From positions 1-64,000 of the forward strand of contig NZ_AOLM01000022.1 of assembly GCF_000337835.1 (NCBI RefSeq): a stretch of DNA of 64,000 bases. Direction: 5' to 3'. The stretch comes from Haloferax sulfurifontis ATCC BAA-897 (lineage in GTDB: Archaea > Halobacteriota > Halobacteria > Halobacteriales > Haloferacaceae). The position numbers were made by a program, and so were the translations under genes. Positions 43,616 to 51,937 of the stretch are shown here, one piece after another (position 1 is the first letter of the stretch; the number at the start of each line of letters is the position of its first letter). The notes beneath the pieces were generated by a model. That model searched no databases and was not told the DNA's origin. It saw only the letters and a list, made by a program, of their open reading frames with translations.

Positions 43616-43846
43616 ATGGGACGTTACGGAAACATCGACTACCCGCGGATGACCAAGACCGGCCTCGGGCTGGGGCTCGCGCTGTTCCTGTTCGGCGCTG
43701 TCGGCGCGAAAGTCGCCCTCGCCGTGAGCGGCGGTGCCATCCCCGGCTGGGAGCGCACGCTGTTTTTCGACGCCGAGTGGCTCGGCATCGCGCTGGTGCT
43801 GTTCTCGCCGATTATCTTCGGCATCGTGCTCCCCCTGACGGAGTAG
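43616..43846 (+). CDS. Small two-helix membrane protein upstream of UDG
   Basis: A 76-residue protein (MGRYGNIDYPRMTKTGLGLG) with two hydrophobic helices, LGLGLALFLFGAVGAKVAL and WLGIALVLFSPIIFGIVLPL, joined by SGGAIPGWERTLFFDAE. Its stop TAG is followed directly by the ATG of the uracil-DNA glycosylase, so the two are coupled. This layout is seen in haloarchaeal genomes by memory. Function unknown. Confidence 0.72.
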   Translation: MGRYGNIDYPRMTKTGLGLGLALFLFGAVGAKVALAVSGGAIPGWERTLFFDAEWLGIALVLFSPIIFGIVLPLTE

Positions 43847-44476
43847 ATGGCCGACGCCGACCCCCGGTTTCCCGACGCCGACGAGACGCTCGTCCTCGAA
43901 CCCGACTGCGCGCGCTGTCCGGCGCTCGCCGACTGCCGAAACCGCATCTCGTGGGGCGTCGGCCCCGCTGACGCGACCGTGATGGTCGTCGGCGAAGCGC
44001 CCGGCGCGGGCAACCCCGACGCCGAGCGCTGGCGGGGCGGCAACTGGACCGGGATGTCCTACACCGCCCGGCACTCGGGCCACCGCATCCGCGAGACCAT
44101 GGCCGCCGTCGGCTACGAGTCCGGCGTCTTCTACACGAACGCGGTCAAGTGCTTCCCCTCGGACGGCGAGGGGTCGAACCGCGCGCCCACGGCCGCGGAA
44201 AAGGCGAACTGCCGCGACCACCTCGTTTCCGAACTCGAAGCCATAGACCCCGACGTGGTGGTCCCGACCGGCCGCCACGCGACCGAAAGCGTCCTCGCGC
44301 TCGACGACGCCTCACTTGACGGCTTTCTCGATACCGTCCTCGAACCCGTCGAGAGCGAGCGGTTCGGCTACACCGTGGTCCCGCTTTTACACCCCTCCTA
44401 CCGCGACGTGTGGCTGTCGCGTCTCGGCTACGAGTTAGACGAGTATCTGGCCGACTTGGAGTCGATTCTCCCCTAA
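43847..44476 (+). CDS. Uracil-DNA glycosylase, Fe-S family
   Basis: A 209-residue member of the family 4/5 uracil-DNA glycosylases. Cys21 and Cys24 (DCARCPAL), Cys in NAVKCFPSD and Cys in KANCRDHL are placed as the 4Fe-4S ligands. Motif 1 reads VVGEAPGAGN and motif 2 LLHPSYRD. These enzymes remove uracil arising from cytosine deamination, important in a GC-rich genome. The ATG directly follows the stop of the membrane protein gene. Confidence 0.9.
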   Translation: MADADPRFPDADETLVLEPDCARCPALADCRNRISWGVGPADATVMVVGEAPGAGNPDAERWRGGNWTGMSYTARHSGHRIRETMAAVGYESGVFYTNAVKCFPSDGEGSNRAPTAAEKANCRDHLVSELEAIDPDVVVPTGRHATESVLALDDASLDGFLDTVLEPVESERFGYTVVPLLHPSYRDVWLSRLGYELDEYLADLESILP

Positions 44477-44598
44477 GCTCGCCGCGTCGACCGAGGCGCA
44501 CACCGACGCCGACCCCAAACGGTCCGCCGAGCGGAACTGACTCGACCGACTCCGGACCGGTGCGAACTTTCTTTTTCCCGCCAATCGACGAACCACGT

Positions 44599-45015
44599 AT
44601 GTCCGACTGCATCTTCTGCGCCATCGTCGACGGCGACATCCCCGGCCGAATCGTCCACGAGACCGAGCACACGCTTGCGTTCCTCGACGCCAACCCGCTC
44701 GCGCCCGGCCACACGCTCGTCGTCCCGAAAGAGCACCACGCCCGCCTCGACGAGGTGCCGGCCGACGCGGCGGCCGACCTCTTCGCCGCCGTGAACGACC
44801 TCGTCCCGCGCGTCGAGGCGGCGGTCGACGCCGACGCGACGAACGTCGGCATCAACAACGGCCCCGCCGCCGGGCAGGAAGTCGACCACGTCCACGTCCA
44901 CATCGTCCCGCGGTTCGAGGGCGACGGCGGCAGTCCCATCCACGCCGTCGCGGGCGAGCGACCCGACCTCTCCGACGAGGAACTGGACGACATCGAAGCG
45001 GCCATCTCGGGCTGA
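44599..45015 (+). CDS. HIT family hydrolase
   Basis: A 138-residue histidine-triad protein. The zinc/start segment CIFCAIVDGDIPGRIVHETE, then AFLDANPLAPGHTLVVPKEH, GINNGPAAGQEVDHVHVHIV hold the HxHxH triad. Such proteins hydrolyse AMP-lysine or dinucleotide substrates. ATG 44599 is set by the conserved MSDCIFC. It stands alone. Confidence 0.92.
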   Translation: MSDCIFCAIVDGDIPGRIVHETEHTLAFLDANPLAPGHTLVVPKEHHARLDEVPADAAADLFAAVNDLVPRVEAAVDADATNVGINNGPAAGQEVDHVHVHIVPRFEGDGGSPIHAVAGERPDLSDEELDDIEAAISG

Positions 45016-45103
45016 ATCGGGTCTCACACCGGCCGACGTCAGTTCTCTCCCGCCGTAAGTGTCGATGTGAACACATATATGGCCGCCGCAAGTACCGCCA
45101 GTC

Positions 45104-45919
45104 GTGACAGTCCTCCAATCGTTTCGGACGGCCCTCCGAATCGTCACCGAGACGCCCGTGCTCGTCGCGTTCGCCCTCGCGTTCGGGGCCATGGGCGCGT
45201 TGAACAACGCCTCCGGCCTCGTCAGTGTGGTCGGGACGATTCTGCTCCTGTTCGGCTCACCGGCGCTCATCGGCGCGTTCTACACCGTCATCGACGGCGC
45301 GCGCCCCGGTTCCGACACCGACCTGCGCGCGTCCACCGCGGCACAGCGCTACTACGTGAGCCTGCTCGGTGCGAGCGTCCTTTCCGGCCTCGTCATCATG
45401 ATCATCGCGATGGTCGTCGGCGGCGGCGTCGTCGGCTACATCGGCTTCGGCCGGCTCAACGCGGTCCTGAACGGCTCCGCGACCCTCACGCTCGTCGAAC
45501 TCGCCGCCGCCGGGGCGGCCTTCGTAGTCCTCGCGGCGGTCATCTACGTCTTCACGTTCTTCGACACCGCCGTCGTCTTCGACGGGAAGACCGCGGGCGG
45601 GTCGCTCAGCCGGAGCGTCGACTTCGTCTTCGGGAACCTCCGGCGGGTCGTCGGCTACGCGGTCGTCGCGACCGTCGCCACCTCGGTCGTCGACCTGCCG
45701 GTGCTCTGGTTCGTCACCCTCGACGGCGCGACCACCGTCGCCGGCGCGGTGACGGCGTTCCAAGCGCCGATGTCCGGGGTCGATATCGCCGTCGTGGCCG
45801 TCGCCTCGACGGTCACCACGCTCGTCGGGCGGACCTACAAGGTCTGTTTCTACCGGGCCTGCGCGGATGACGCATGGGGTTCGGGGCCGGAGTCGGCCGA
45901 CGAGAACTGGACGATGTAG
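45104..45919 (+). CDS. Haloarchaeal multi-pass membrane protein
   Basis: A 271-residue membrane protein with about six helices, GTG start about 30 bases after ACATATATG, a good TATA box for a leaderless transcript. It opens MTVLQSFRTALRIVTETPVL and has the segment FFDTAVVFDGKTAGGSLSRS followed by FVFGNLRRVVGYAVV, the pattern of a family of haloarchaeal integral membrane proteins of unknown role (DUF7847-like by memory). The acidic tail ends SADENWTM. Confidence 0.75.
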   Translation: MTVLQSFRTALRIVTETPVLVAFALAFGAMGALNNASGLVSVVGTILLLFGSPALIGAFYTVIDGARPGSDTDLRASTAAQRYYVSLLGASVLSGLVIMIIAMVVGGGVVGYIGFGRLNAVLNGSATLTLVELAAAGAAFVVLAAVIYVFTFFDTAVVFDGKTAGGSLSRSVDFVFGNLRRVVGYAVVATVATSVVDLPVLWFVTLDGATTVAGAVTAFQAPMSGVDIAVVAVASTVTTLVGRTYKVCFYRACADDAWGSGPESADENWTM

Positions 45920-45987
45920 TCGCGCGTCCGGCGGCGCTAACGGCGGGCGACCGAAGCTATTAATCTGAGCACCCGACCAATCGCGGT

Positions 45988-46731
45988 ATGTCGATTCCCA
46001 CCACTATCGCGCTCGTCGGAGCCACCGGCGGCGCGGGGACGACCCGACTGACGCTCGAACTCGCCGCGGCGCTCGCGGACGACGGTCGCGACGTGGCCGT
46101 CCTCGACGCGGCGTTCGCCACGCAGGGACTCTCGGACTACGTCTCGGGGACGCTCGACCCCGACGCGACGTCGCTCGTCACCGACGATGCGGACGTGCCG
46201 CTCGAATCGGGGCTGGTCGCGTTCGCCCCCGACGCCGAGGGGCGCGTGGCCGTCTGCCCGGCCGCGGCCCCGTTCGAGCGACTCGCGCGGGCGATGACGC
46301 CCGACGCCGCGCGGGCGTTCGAGGGGCGCATCGCCGAGGCCGCAGACGGCTTCGACCACGTCCTCGTCGACGCGCCGCTCCTCGCGTCGAACCAGACGGT
46401 CGCCGCCGCCGCGGCCTGCGACCGAGTCGCGCTCGTCGCGCCCGCCACGGACCGCGGTGACGACGCCGTCGGTCGCCTCAGCGCACGGGCCGCCGACATC
46501 GGCACCGACGTCGACGCCGTCGTCTCCACGTTCGGCGAACTCCGCGACGCGGACGTCGTCGTCCCCGAAACCGAGGCGGACGGCATCGCCGACGCGCCGG
46601 CGTGCCGCGACGACGCCGAACTCGCGGCGGGCGTCGGCGCGGTCGCGGAGGTCGTCCTCGACGTCGAAATCGAACCCGCGGCCGCCACCGGCGGAGTCCT
46701 CAACTCGGTCGGCGAGTACGTCCGTCGCTGA
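45988..46731 (+). CDS. ParA/MinD-like protein lacking P-loop lysines
   Basis: A 247-residue protein with the ParA/MinD fold: IALVGATGGAGTTRLTLELA, then VAVLDAAFATQGLSDYVSG and FDHVLVDAPLLASNQTVAAA with RVALVAPATDRGDDAVG. In the deviant Walker A both lysines of KGGxGKT are changed (Thr13 and Thr18). ATP binding may be weak or hydrolysis absent, so it could be a regulatory relative of MinD. It sits 1.8 kb from a canonical MinD-type system and beside a helix-turn-helix-like protein. Confidence 0.82.
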   Translation: MSIPTTIALVGATGGAGTTRLTLELAAALADDGRDVAVLDAAFATQGLSDYVSGTLDPDATSLVTDDADVPLESGLVAFAPDAEGRVAVCPAAAPFERLARAMTPDAARAFEGRIAEAADGFDHVLVDAPLLASNQTVAAAAACDRVALVAPATDRGDDAVGRLSARAADIGTDVDAVVSTFGELRDADVVVPETEADGIADAPACRDDAELAAGVGAVAEVVLDVEIEPAAATGGVLNSVGEYVRR

Positions 46732-46847
46732 GCCGCACGGGGCGTCGAGTATTCGGAAAGACAGTCGGCTCGGTGAGCACCGCCGCTCGCGGGCGCAAAA
46801 ACCGGGGGAGAGAGTAGAACGGCCGAGAGAGAAAGGCGCGCCTCGCG

Positions 46848-47369
46848 TCAGAACTGCATGTCGGTGACCGAGCTCATCGTCTCGGCCAGCGAGTCGCGCT
46901 TGGCGACCGCGGCGTCGGTGCGGTCGGTCAGCGCGCCCTCGACGGCTTCGACGAGGGGGGCGACGGGGTCGTGCGTCTCGACGTACGTCGCGAGCGCGAA
47001 CTCCGGCGGCTCCGCGCCGGTGAGCGCGAGCGCGTCGGCCCGCGAGACTCGCCCGTCGACCCAATCGCGGACGATGCGTCGCGCCTCGGGCGCGAGGGGC
47101 GTCACGCCCGCCTCGCCGCAACGGTGCAAGAGCTTCGCCGCCGTGACCGGGGCGACGCCCGCCTCGCGCGCGCTCTCTCCGATTGACGTGCCCGAGCCGT
47201 GTGCTTCGACGACCCGCTCCGCCGCCGCAGGCGCACAGGGGAGCGCGTCTGCGTGCGCCTCGAAGCGCTCGCGGAGGGAAACGTCGGTGTCGTCGACGGT
47301 CGGGACGCGGCTCGAACGCTGTTCAGTCGTCGTCGTCTCTAACGCGGCGGCGATATCCGACAGCCCCAT
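46848..47369 (-). CDS. Conserved haloarchaeal protein with helix-turn-helix-like region
   Basis: A 173-residue soluble protein. The part TSIGESAREAGVAPVTAAKL followed by LHRCGE looks like a helix-turn-helix, and RRIVRDWVDGRVSRADALAL another helical pair. The C-terminus is helical (LTDRTDAAVAKRDSLAETM). No enzyme motif seen. It is convergent with the ParA-like gene and divergent from tfb. ATG 47369 is chosen; GTG 47384 adds five residues. Function unknown. Confidence 0.72.
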   Translation of the reverse strand: MGLSDIAAALETTTTEQRSSRVPTVDDTDVSLRERFEAHADALPCAPAAAERVVEAHGSGTSIGESAREAGVAPVTAAKLLHRCGEAGVTPLAPEARRIVRDWVDGRVSRADALALTGAEPPEFALATYVETHDPVAPLVEAVEGALTDRTDAAVAKRDSLAETMSSVTDMQF

Positions 47370-47468
47370 TGACCGGAGTTCCACACCGTTCCGTCAAAAG
47401 CGTTCGCAATGAATATCGATATTGATAGCTAAACGTACCGGTAACCGGTAGGCTCTGTCACCCCAAAC

Positions 47469-47484
47469 CGGGGTTCGAACCCCG
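47469..47484. promoter_or_regulatory. Perfect 16-base palindrome upstream of tfb
   Basis: CGGGGTTCGAACCCCG is a perfect palindrome 12 bases upstream of the tfb TATA box. It resembles a tRNA T arm but no tRNA surrounds it. A regulator dimer site is a possible role. Confidence 0.45.
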
Positions 47485-47496
47485 TTTTGTCCCGTG

Positions 47497-47504
47497 TTTA
47501 AATA
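47497..47504 (+). promoter_or_regulatory. TATA box of tfb
   Basis: TTTAAATA ends 27 bases before ATG 47532, the expected spacing for a leaderless transcript. Confidence 0.6.
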
Positions 47505-47531
47505 CCTCTTCGAGACCGATTTTCAATTGTG

Positions 47532-48398
47532 ATGAGTGAAGCACGCTCCCCCCAGGGTTGCCCCGAATGCGACGGACACCTCGGTTTCGAAGCCGGCGAG
47601 ACGGTCTGTACGGACTGCGGCCTCGTCGTCTCGGAGTACCGCATCGACCACGGTCCCGAATGGCGCTCGTTCGCCGACGACGACCGGAACCCCGCCCGCA
47701 CCGGCGCGCCGCTCACCCGGTCGCGCCACGACCGCGGCCTGTCGACCGAAATCGGCCGTTCGACGCGTATCAAGGGCCGCAAGCGCCGGCAACTCGCCCG
47801 CATGCGCCGCCAGCACAACCGCGCCCGCATCTCGACCAAGCGCGAGCGCAATCAGGTGTACGCTTTCACCGAGATTCGCCGCGTGACGAGCGCGCTGTCG
47901 CTCCCGAACCACATCCGCGACCAGGCGTGTTCGCTGTTCGAGTCCGCCCAGAACGAAGACCTCCTGCGCGGTCGCTCGCTCGAAGGGTTCGCCGCGGCCT
48001 GCGTCTACGCCGCCTGTCGCGTCGCCGGCGTCTCCCGGAGCGTCGAGGAGGTCTGCGACGTGTCGAAGTCCACCGAGGCGGAGCACCAAGCGGCCTACGG
48101 CGCGCTCAACCGCGACCTCGGCCTCCCCGTCGCGCCCGCCGACCCGACCGAGTACCTGCCGCGGTTCGCGACCAAACTCGATCTCGACAGCGACACCGAG
48201 CGCCGGGCGCGCGAGTACGTCGCCGACGCCCGCGACGAGGGACTCGTGGGCGGCAAGAACCCCTGCGGCGTCGCCGCCGCGTGTCTCTACACCGCCGCGT
48301 GCGACCGCGGGGAAGACTGCACGCAGGCCGAGGCCGCCGAGGTGGCCGACGTGACGCCCGTGACGCTCCGCAAGACGTACGTGGCGCTCCGCGAGTGA
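47532..48398 (+). CDS. tfb: Transcription initiation factor TFB
   Basis: A 288-residue TFIIB homologue that joins TBP on promoters and recruits RNA polymerase. The N-terminal zinc ribbon has Cys10, Cys13, Cys26 and Cys29. The B-reader/linker region holds EWRSFADDDRNPARTGAPLT. Two cyclin repeats follow (SALSLPNHIRDQACSLFESA and FAAACVYAACRVAGVSRSVE; then LPRFATKLDLDSDTERRARE and CGVAAACLYTAACDRGE). It is slightly shorter than many TFBs. Haloarchaea have many tfb copies; this one's promoter set is unknown. GTG 47529 is directly upstream and also possible. Confidence 0.93.
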   Translation: MSEARSPQGCPECDGHLGFEAGETVCTDCGLVVSEYRIDHGPEWRSFADDDRNPARTGAPLTRSRHDRGLSTEIGRSTRIKGRKRRQLARMRRQHNRARISTKRERNQVYAFTEIRRVTSALSLPNHIRDQACSLFESAQNEDLLRGRSLEGFAAACVYAACRVAGVSRSVEEVCDVSKSTEAEHQAAYGALNRDLGLPVAPADPTEYLPRFATKLDLDSDTERRAREYVADARDEGLVGGKNPCGVAAACLYTAACDRGEDCTQAEAAEVADVTPVTLRKTYVALRE

Positions 48399-48511
48399 GA
48401 CAGACACCGCAGACCGTGGCCGCGACGGTTCGCTAGCCGAAGCCGAAGCCGAAGCGACGAACCGAGAACTGAACGACTGTCGCGCGACCGAACCGAAACG
48501 AGACGACGCTT

Positions 48512-49174
48512 CTACCGACCGCTTACCCGGACCGCGTCCGCGAGTTCCCGAATCCGAGTACTGGGAAGGCTCTCCGGCGACGACGCGACGACCGGCTCGA
48601 ACCGCTCGACCGCCTCGGAGAGCCGCGCGTCCGCGGGGACCTCCGTCGCCGGCGCACCGAGCACGTCGGCGAAGGCGTCGAGCGGCACCGGGTCGACGAC
48701 GCGGTTGACCGCGACGGCGGCGAGTCCGCACCCGAGTTCGCGGGCGAGCTCGCGGGTCCGAACCGCGTCGGCCAGCGCGTACCCCTTCGGCGACGCGATC
48801 ACGACGCAAGCGTCGGCGACGGCGAGCGGAACGCCGGTGTCGGCGCGCATCCCGGCGGGACAGTCCACGACCACGTCGCCGTGGGCCGCCTCGACCGCGC
48901 GGAGCGCGTCGGCGAGGAGGCGAACGTCGGCGGCGCGCGCGCCGGCGAGCGTCCGGCCGCACGGGAGTATCGAGACCGGCCCGCCCGAGCGGACGGCTTC
49001 GAGGGGGTCCGCCCGCCCCGCGAGCACGTCGTGGAGGTCGGGGCCGGGCGCGTACGGGAGGTTCGCCATCCCGAGGTCCGCGTCGACGACGACCGCGCCG
49101 AGTTCCGCCGCGAGTTCGAACGACAGCGTCGACTTCCCGACGCCGCCCTTCCCGGAGACGACCGCGAGAATCAC
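48512..49174 (-). CDS. MinD/ParA family ATPase
   Basis: A 220-residue P-loop ATPase with intact deviant Walker A SGKGGVGKSTLSFELAAELG, switch I VVVDADLGMANLPYAPGPD and Walker B VVVDCPAGMRADTGVPLAVA. Family members position proteins or DNA by ATP-driven dimerisation. Unlike MinD1 and MinD2 it lacks a clear C-terminal amphipathic membrane helix. Its GTG start overlaps the stop of the preceding gene (GTGA), so it is coupled with the 301-residue protein. Last gene of the train running from mcm. Confidence 0.88.
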   Translation of the reverse strand: MILAVVSGKGGVGKSTLSFELAAELGAVVVDADLGMANLPYAPGPDLHDVLAGRADPLEAVRSGGPVSILPCGRTLAGARAADVRLLADALRAVEAAHGDVVVDCPAGMRADTGVPLAVADACVVIASPKGYALADAVRTRELARELGCGLAAVAVNRVVDPVPLDAFADVLGAPATEVPADARLSEAVERFEPVVASSPESLPSTRIRELADAVRVSGR

Positions 49175-50076
49175 GCGAGCCTCCGGAGCGCGTCCGCGTC
49201 GGGGTCGGCGTCGGCCGCGCGGTCCGCGAGCGCCGTCGCCCGCGCCGCCAACCGGCGGAGTCGCGCTCGGTCCGCGTCGAGCGAGTCGAGCGCCTCGACG
49301 CCGAAGTCGGCCTCGGAGAGCGCGGCCGCGGCGTCCGCGACCGACGCGCCGTCCAGTCGCTCGGCGAGTTCGATGCGTCGCTCGACGGTCGCGAGAGACG
49401 CCGACTGGACCGACTGCCCGGTCTCGTGCCCGCGCGCCTCGCTGACCCCGACCGCCGCCGACACCTCGTCGTCAGTCGGCTGTTCGGACGGTCCGGTTCG
49501 GTCGGGGGCGGCGGCGCGTTCCGATTGCGAAATCGGGCCGGGTCGCTCCTCGTCGGACTCGGGGGTCGTCGCGTTCGTCGGCTCGGGTGTCTCCAGCTCA
49601 GGCGACGCCGACTCTGGCGTCTCCGGCTCGGGCGTCGCCGACTCAGCTGTCGTCGGTGACGGGTCAGAAGAGACGGGGACCGCGTCCGCGGGCGGCCGCG
49701 CCGAACCGAGCGTCCGAACCGCGTCCTCGGGCGTCGAATCGGCGGCCCGTTCCGACTCGTCGGCGCGGCCGAGAACCTCGATGTCGACCGCGCGCTCCGG
49801 AGAACCGTCGACGTCGGCGGGCGCGGCGTCGCGGTCGCCCGACGTCGACAGGGGAACGGCGTAGCCGAGCGCGACCGTCGAACCCGCGGGAACGACGCCG
49901 TCGAAACCCTCGTCGTCCCACCCGGGTTCGGGGACGCCGGCACGGCGCGGCGGGAGCACCGGGCCGTCAAGGCGGTTGCGAAGCCTGACGCGGCGGTCGA
50001 CCGGCGCGTCGTTGTCGACTCGGACCGAGACGAGGGCGACGCCGTCGGCCGCGGTCACGTCGATATCGGTGTGCAT
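49171..50076 (-). CDS. Haloarchaeal protein with beta domain, disordered linker and helical C-terminus
   Basis: A 301-residue protein. Residues 1-105 are strand-rich (VALVSVRVDNDAPVDRRVRL, VPAGSTVALGYAVPLS), like an immunoglobulin-type fold. Residues 110-210 are a Pro/Ser/Thr/Glu-rich linker with repeats such as PEPETPESASPELETPEP. Residues 225-301 are helical (LATVERRIELAERLDGASVA, DADRARLRRLAARATALADR). It overlaps the MinD-like gene by four bases. Family function unknown; it may be the partner of the ATPase. Confidence 0.75.
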   Translation of the reverse strand: MHTDIDVTAADGVALVSVRVDNDAPVDRRVRLRNRLDGPVLPPRRAGVPEPGWDDEGFDGVVPAGSTVALGYAVPLSTSGDRDAAPADVDGSPERAVDIEVLGRADESERAADSTPEDAVRTLGSARPPADAVPVSSDPSPTTAESATPEPETPESASPELETPEPTNATTPESDEERPGPISQSERAAAPDRTGPSEQPTDDEVSAAVGVSEARGHETGQSVQSASLATVERRIELAERLDGASVADAAAALSEADFGVEALDSLDADRARLRRLAARATALADRAADADPDADALRRLA

Positions 50077-50146
50077 AGCGGGGGTGGCCGCGGCTTCGCA
50101 TATAAACCAACGCCCGGAGCGACCGGGGCGGCCGACGCTCAGACTG

Positions 50147-51082
50147 TCAACACCGAACGACCGGCACGCCGAGCCAGTCCGCGGCGGCCTCGGCGTCCGA
50201 AAACCGGCCGCACGAGAGGACGACCGGCGCGGAGAGGTCGGCGAGGCGGACGGCGGCCAGCGCGCGGGCGACGGGGTCCGATTCGAGGGCGGGCGGTTCG
50301 GGCGGCGAGTCGACCGCCGCGGTCGCCGTCGCCGTCGCCGGGAGCGACGCGAGGTCTCGAAGCGCCGCCGCGAACTCCGCTCCGAGTTCGGCCGCGAAGT
50401 GCGCCCGGGCCTCGCGGCGGCGGTTCTCGACCGCGTCTTCGAGTTTGAGTCGCGCCTCCCGCCCGTCTCGCTCGGCTCTGACCGCGCGTTCGAGCGCCGA
50501 AAGCCGCTGTTCGGCCGCGACGCGCTCCGTCTCGACTTCCGAGAGCTCAGTCGCCGCCGAGACGAGCTCCTCGCGCGCCGCGGCGGTCGCCTCGTCGTCG
50601 CCGGCGTCGCGGTGGGCGTTCACCCGCCCGCGGAGAGCCGCGACGCGCTCTCTGAGTCGAGACTCGTCCTCTCCGGCGGCGGCGACGCGGCGACGGGCGT
50701 CTCGGAGCGCGGCCGCCGAGGTGTCGGGCCGTTCGCGTTCGTCCGCCTCCGCCTCCTCGGCCGCATCGTCGCGGTGCTCGCCGAGTTTCGCTTCGAGTCG
50801 AGCGAGGTCGTCGGCGACCGGAGAGCGGCGGCCGTGCGACCGACCGGCCGCCGCGAGGAGCCACCCGCGGGACGGAGACGGGGACGGCGCGGAGACCGGG
50901 ACTCTGCCGAGTCTGTCGTGTCCGGGGCCGGGCGACGGGCAGTCGATTCGGAGCGCGCCCGGCGCGTCGGTCCCGTCGTCCGCCCGCACCGCGGCGACGA
51001 CGGCGTCGACGTCGACCGACTCGCCGGCGAGGTCGATTGCCGACCCTTCGTAGACGGTCCCGTCGGGCAGTCGGAGCCTCAT
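50147..51082 (-). CDS. Haloarchaeal coiled-coil protein
   Basis: A 311-residue protein. The N-terminal 55 residues form a small domain (MRLRLPDGTVYEGSAIDLAG). Residues 85-225 are a long charged coiled coil (VADDLARLEAKLGEHRDDAA, SELEVETERVAAEQRLSALE-like heptads), and the C-terminal 70 residues return to a globular fold (VVLSCGRFSDAEAAADWLGV). Its start overlaps the stop of the previous gene by four bases (ATGA). No known function. The coiled coil suggests a structural or tethering role. Confidence 0.75.
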   Translation of the reverse strand: MRLRLPDGTVYEGSAIDLAGESVDVDAVVAAVRADDGTDAPGALRIDCPSPGPGHDRLGRVPVSAPSPSPSRGWLLAAAGRSHGRRSPVADDLARLEAKLGEHRDDAAEEAEADERERPDTSAAALRDARRRVAAAGEDESRLRERVAALRGRVNAHRDAGDDEATAAAREELVSAATELSEVETERVAAEQRLSALERAVRAERDGREARLKLEDAVENRRREARAHFAAELGAEFAAALRDLASLPATATATAAVDSPPEPPALESDPVARALAAVRLADLSAPVVLSCGRFSDAEAAADWLGVPVVRC

Positions 51083-51417
51083 AGCTCGCGGCGCTTCATC
51101 TCCGCGGCCGACGGGTGGTCGGTTCCCGAGGCGAACTTGCTGTACGGCGTCGCCGGCGACTCGCGGTCCTCGTAGGCCGCCGCGGCCTCGCGGACCGCGT
51201 CGGGGACCGCCGAGAACTCGTTGAACGGCTCGGTTCCCTCGATTTGAACGGCCTCGTCGTGTTTCTCCCGAAGCCGAAGCGCGAGGAAGGCGGCCAGCTC
51301 CGTCTCGTCGAACAGCGCGGCGCGGCCCAGTCGTCGGACCACGACCCCCTCGTGGGTCCGACAGATGTTCCGAAGCGTCGTCCGCGCCGCCTGCGAGTAA
51401 GTCACGACCAACAGCAC
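51079..51417 (-). CDS. Small conserved haloarchaeal protein
   Basis: A 112-residue protein from GTG 51417, chosen because LLVVTYSQAARTTLRNICRT looks like a true N-terminal strand and helix and because a T-rich TATA-like stretch lies 30 bases upstream; GTG 51474 is an alternative. It continues VVRRLGRAALFDETELAAFL and ends with a charged tail PSAAEMKRREL. Function unknown. The end overlaps the coiled-coil gene by four bases, so the two are coupled. Confidence 0.7.
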   Translation of the reverse strand: MLLVVTYSQAARTTLRNICRTHEGVVVRRLGRAALFDETELAAFLALRLREKHDEAVQIEGTEPFNEFSAVPDAVREAAAAYEDRESPATPYSKFASGTDHPSAAEMKRREL

Positions 51418-51543
51418 GCACGACCGGTCACGGAGCCGGGAGAAAAATCGTTCGACAGCGGCACCGCAGGCCACTCGTCCGGCGGTCGTGCGGACGGTGG
51501 TGCGTGGTGCCGAACCCCATATTCGAATCCCCCGCGTTGCGTC

Positions 51544-51846
51544 TCAGACGCGCTCGACGGAGAACGACACGTCGTCGGCGTCGCCGGTCGCCTCGTCGAG
51601 GAGGTCTCTGACCCGCGCTCGCGCGTCGGCGGCGTCGGCGGCGAGGACGACGAGCCCCTCCGCGCGGTCGTCGCCGACGGCCGTCCACGCGTCGAGCGTC
51701 CCGTCGCCGGCGTCGTCTTCGAACTCCGTCGCGAACGTCCGGAGGACGGTCACGACGCGCCGCTCGGTGCTGGCGAGGTCCGCGTCACCCGATTCGAGGT
51801 CGCGGATGGCGTCTTCGATGTTGCGGATGGCGGAGATTCGGTCCAT
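51544..51846 (-). CDS. Small acidic haloarchaeal protein
   Basis: A 100-residue protein beginning MDRISAIRNIEDAIRDLESG, with a helical N-terminus and a possible ferredoxin-like second half (VLAADAADARARVRDLLDEA, DDVSFSVERV). It lies 91 bases after mcm on the same strand and is the first of the four unknown genes before the MinD-type ATPase. Function unknown. Confidence 0.72.
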   Translation of the reverse strand: MDRISAIRNIEDAIRDLESGDADLASTERRVVTVLRTFATEFEDDAGDGTLDAWTAVGDDRAEGLVVLAADAADARARVRDLLDEATGDADDVSFSVERV

Positions 51847-51937
51847 CGGTCGTCTGTCCCCTCAGCGCACGCTCCACTAAGTTCGTCGGTTCCGCGCGGG
51901 AACGGTCGCGGACGGTGTGAGAATCGAGGTCGGCGGC

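Noticed and set aside
47440-47495. tRNA-like T arm upstream of tfb
   Set aside because: The stem-loop resembles a T arm, but no matching acceptor, D or anticodon arm exists within 90 bases on either strand.
48420-48460. Repeated gaagcc triplets after tfb
   Set aside because: Only three short imperfect units; no structure or coding function beyond chance in GC-rich DNA.
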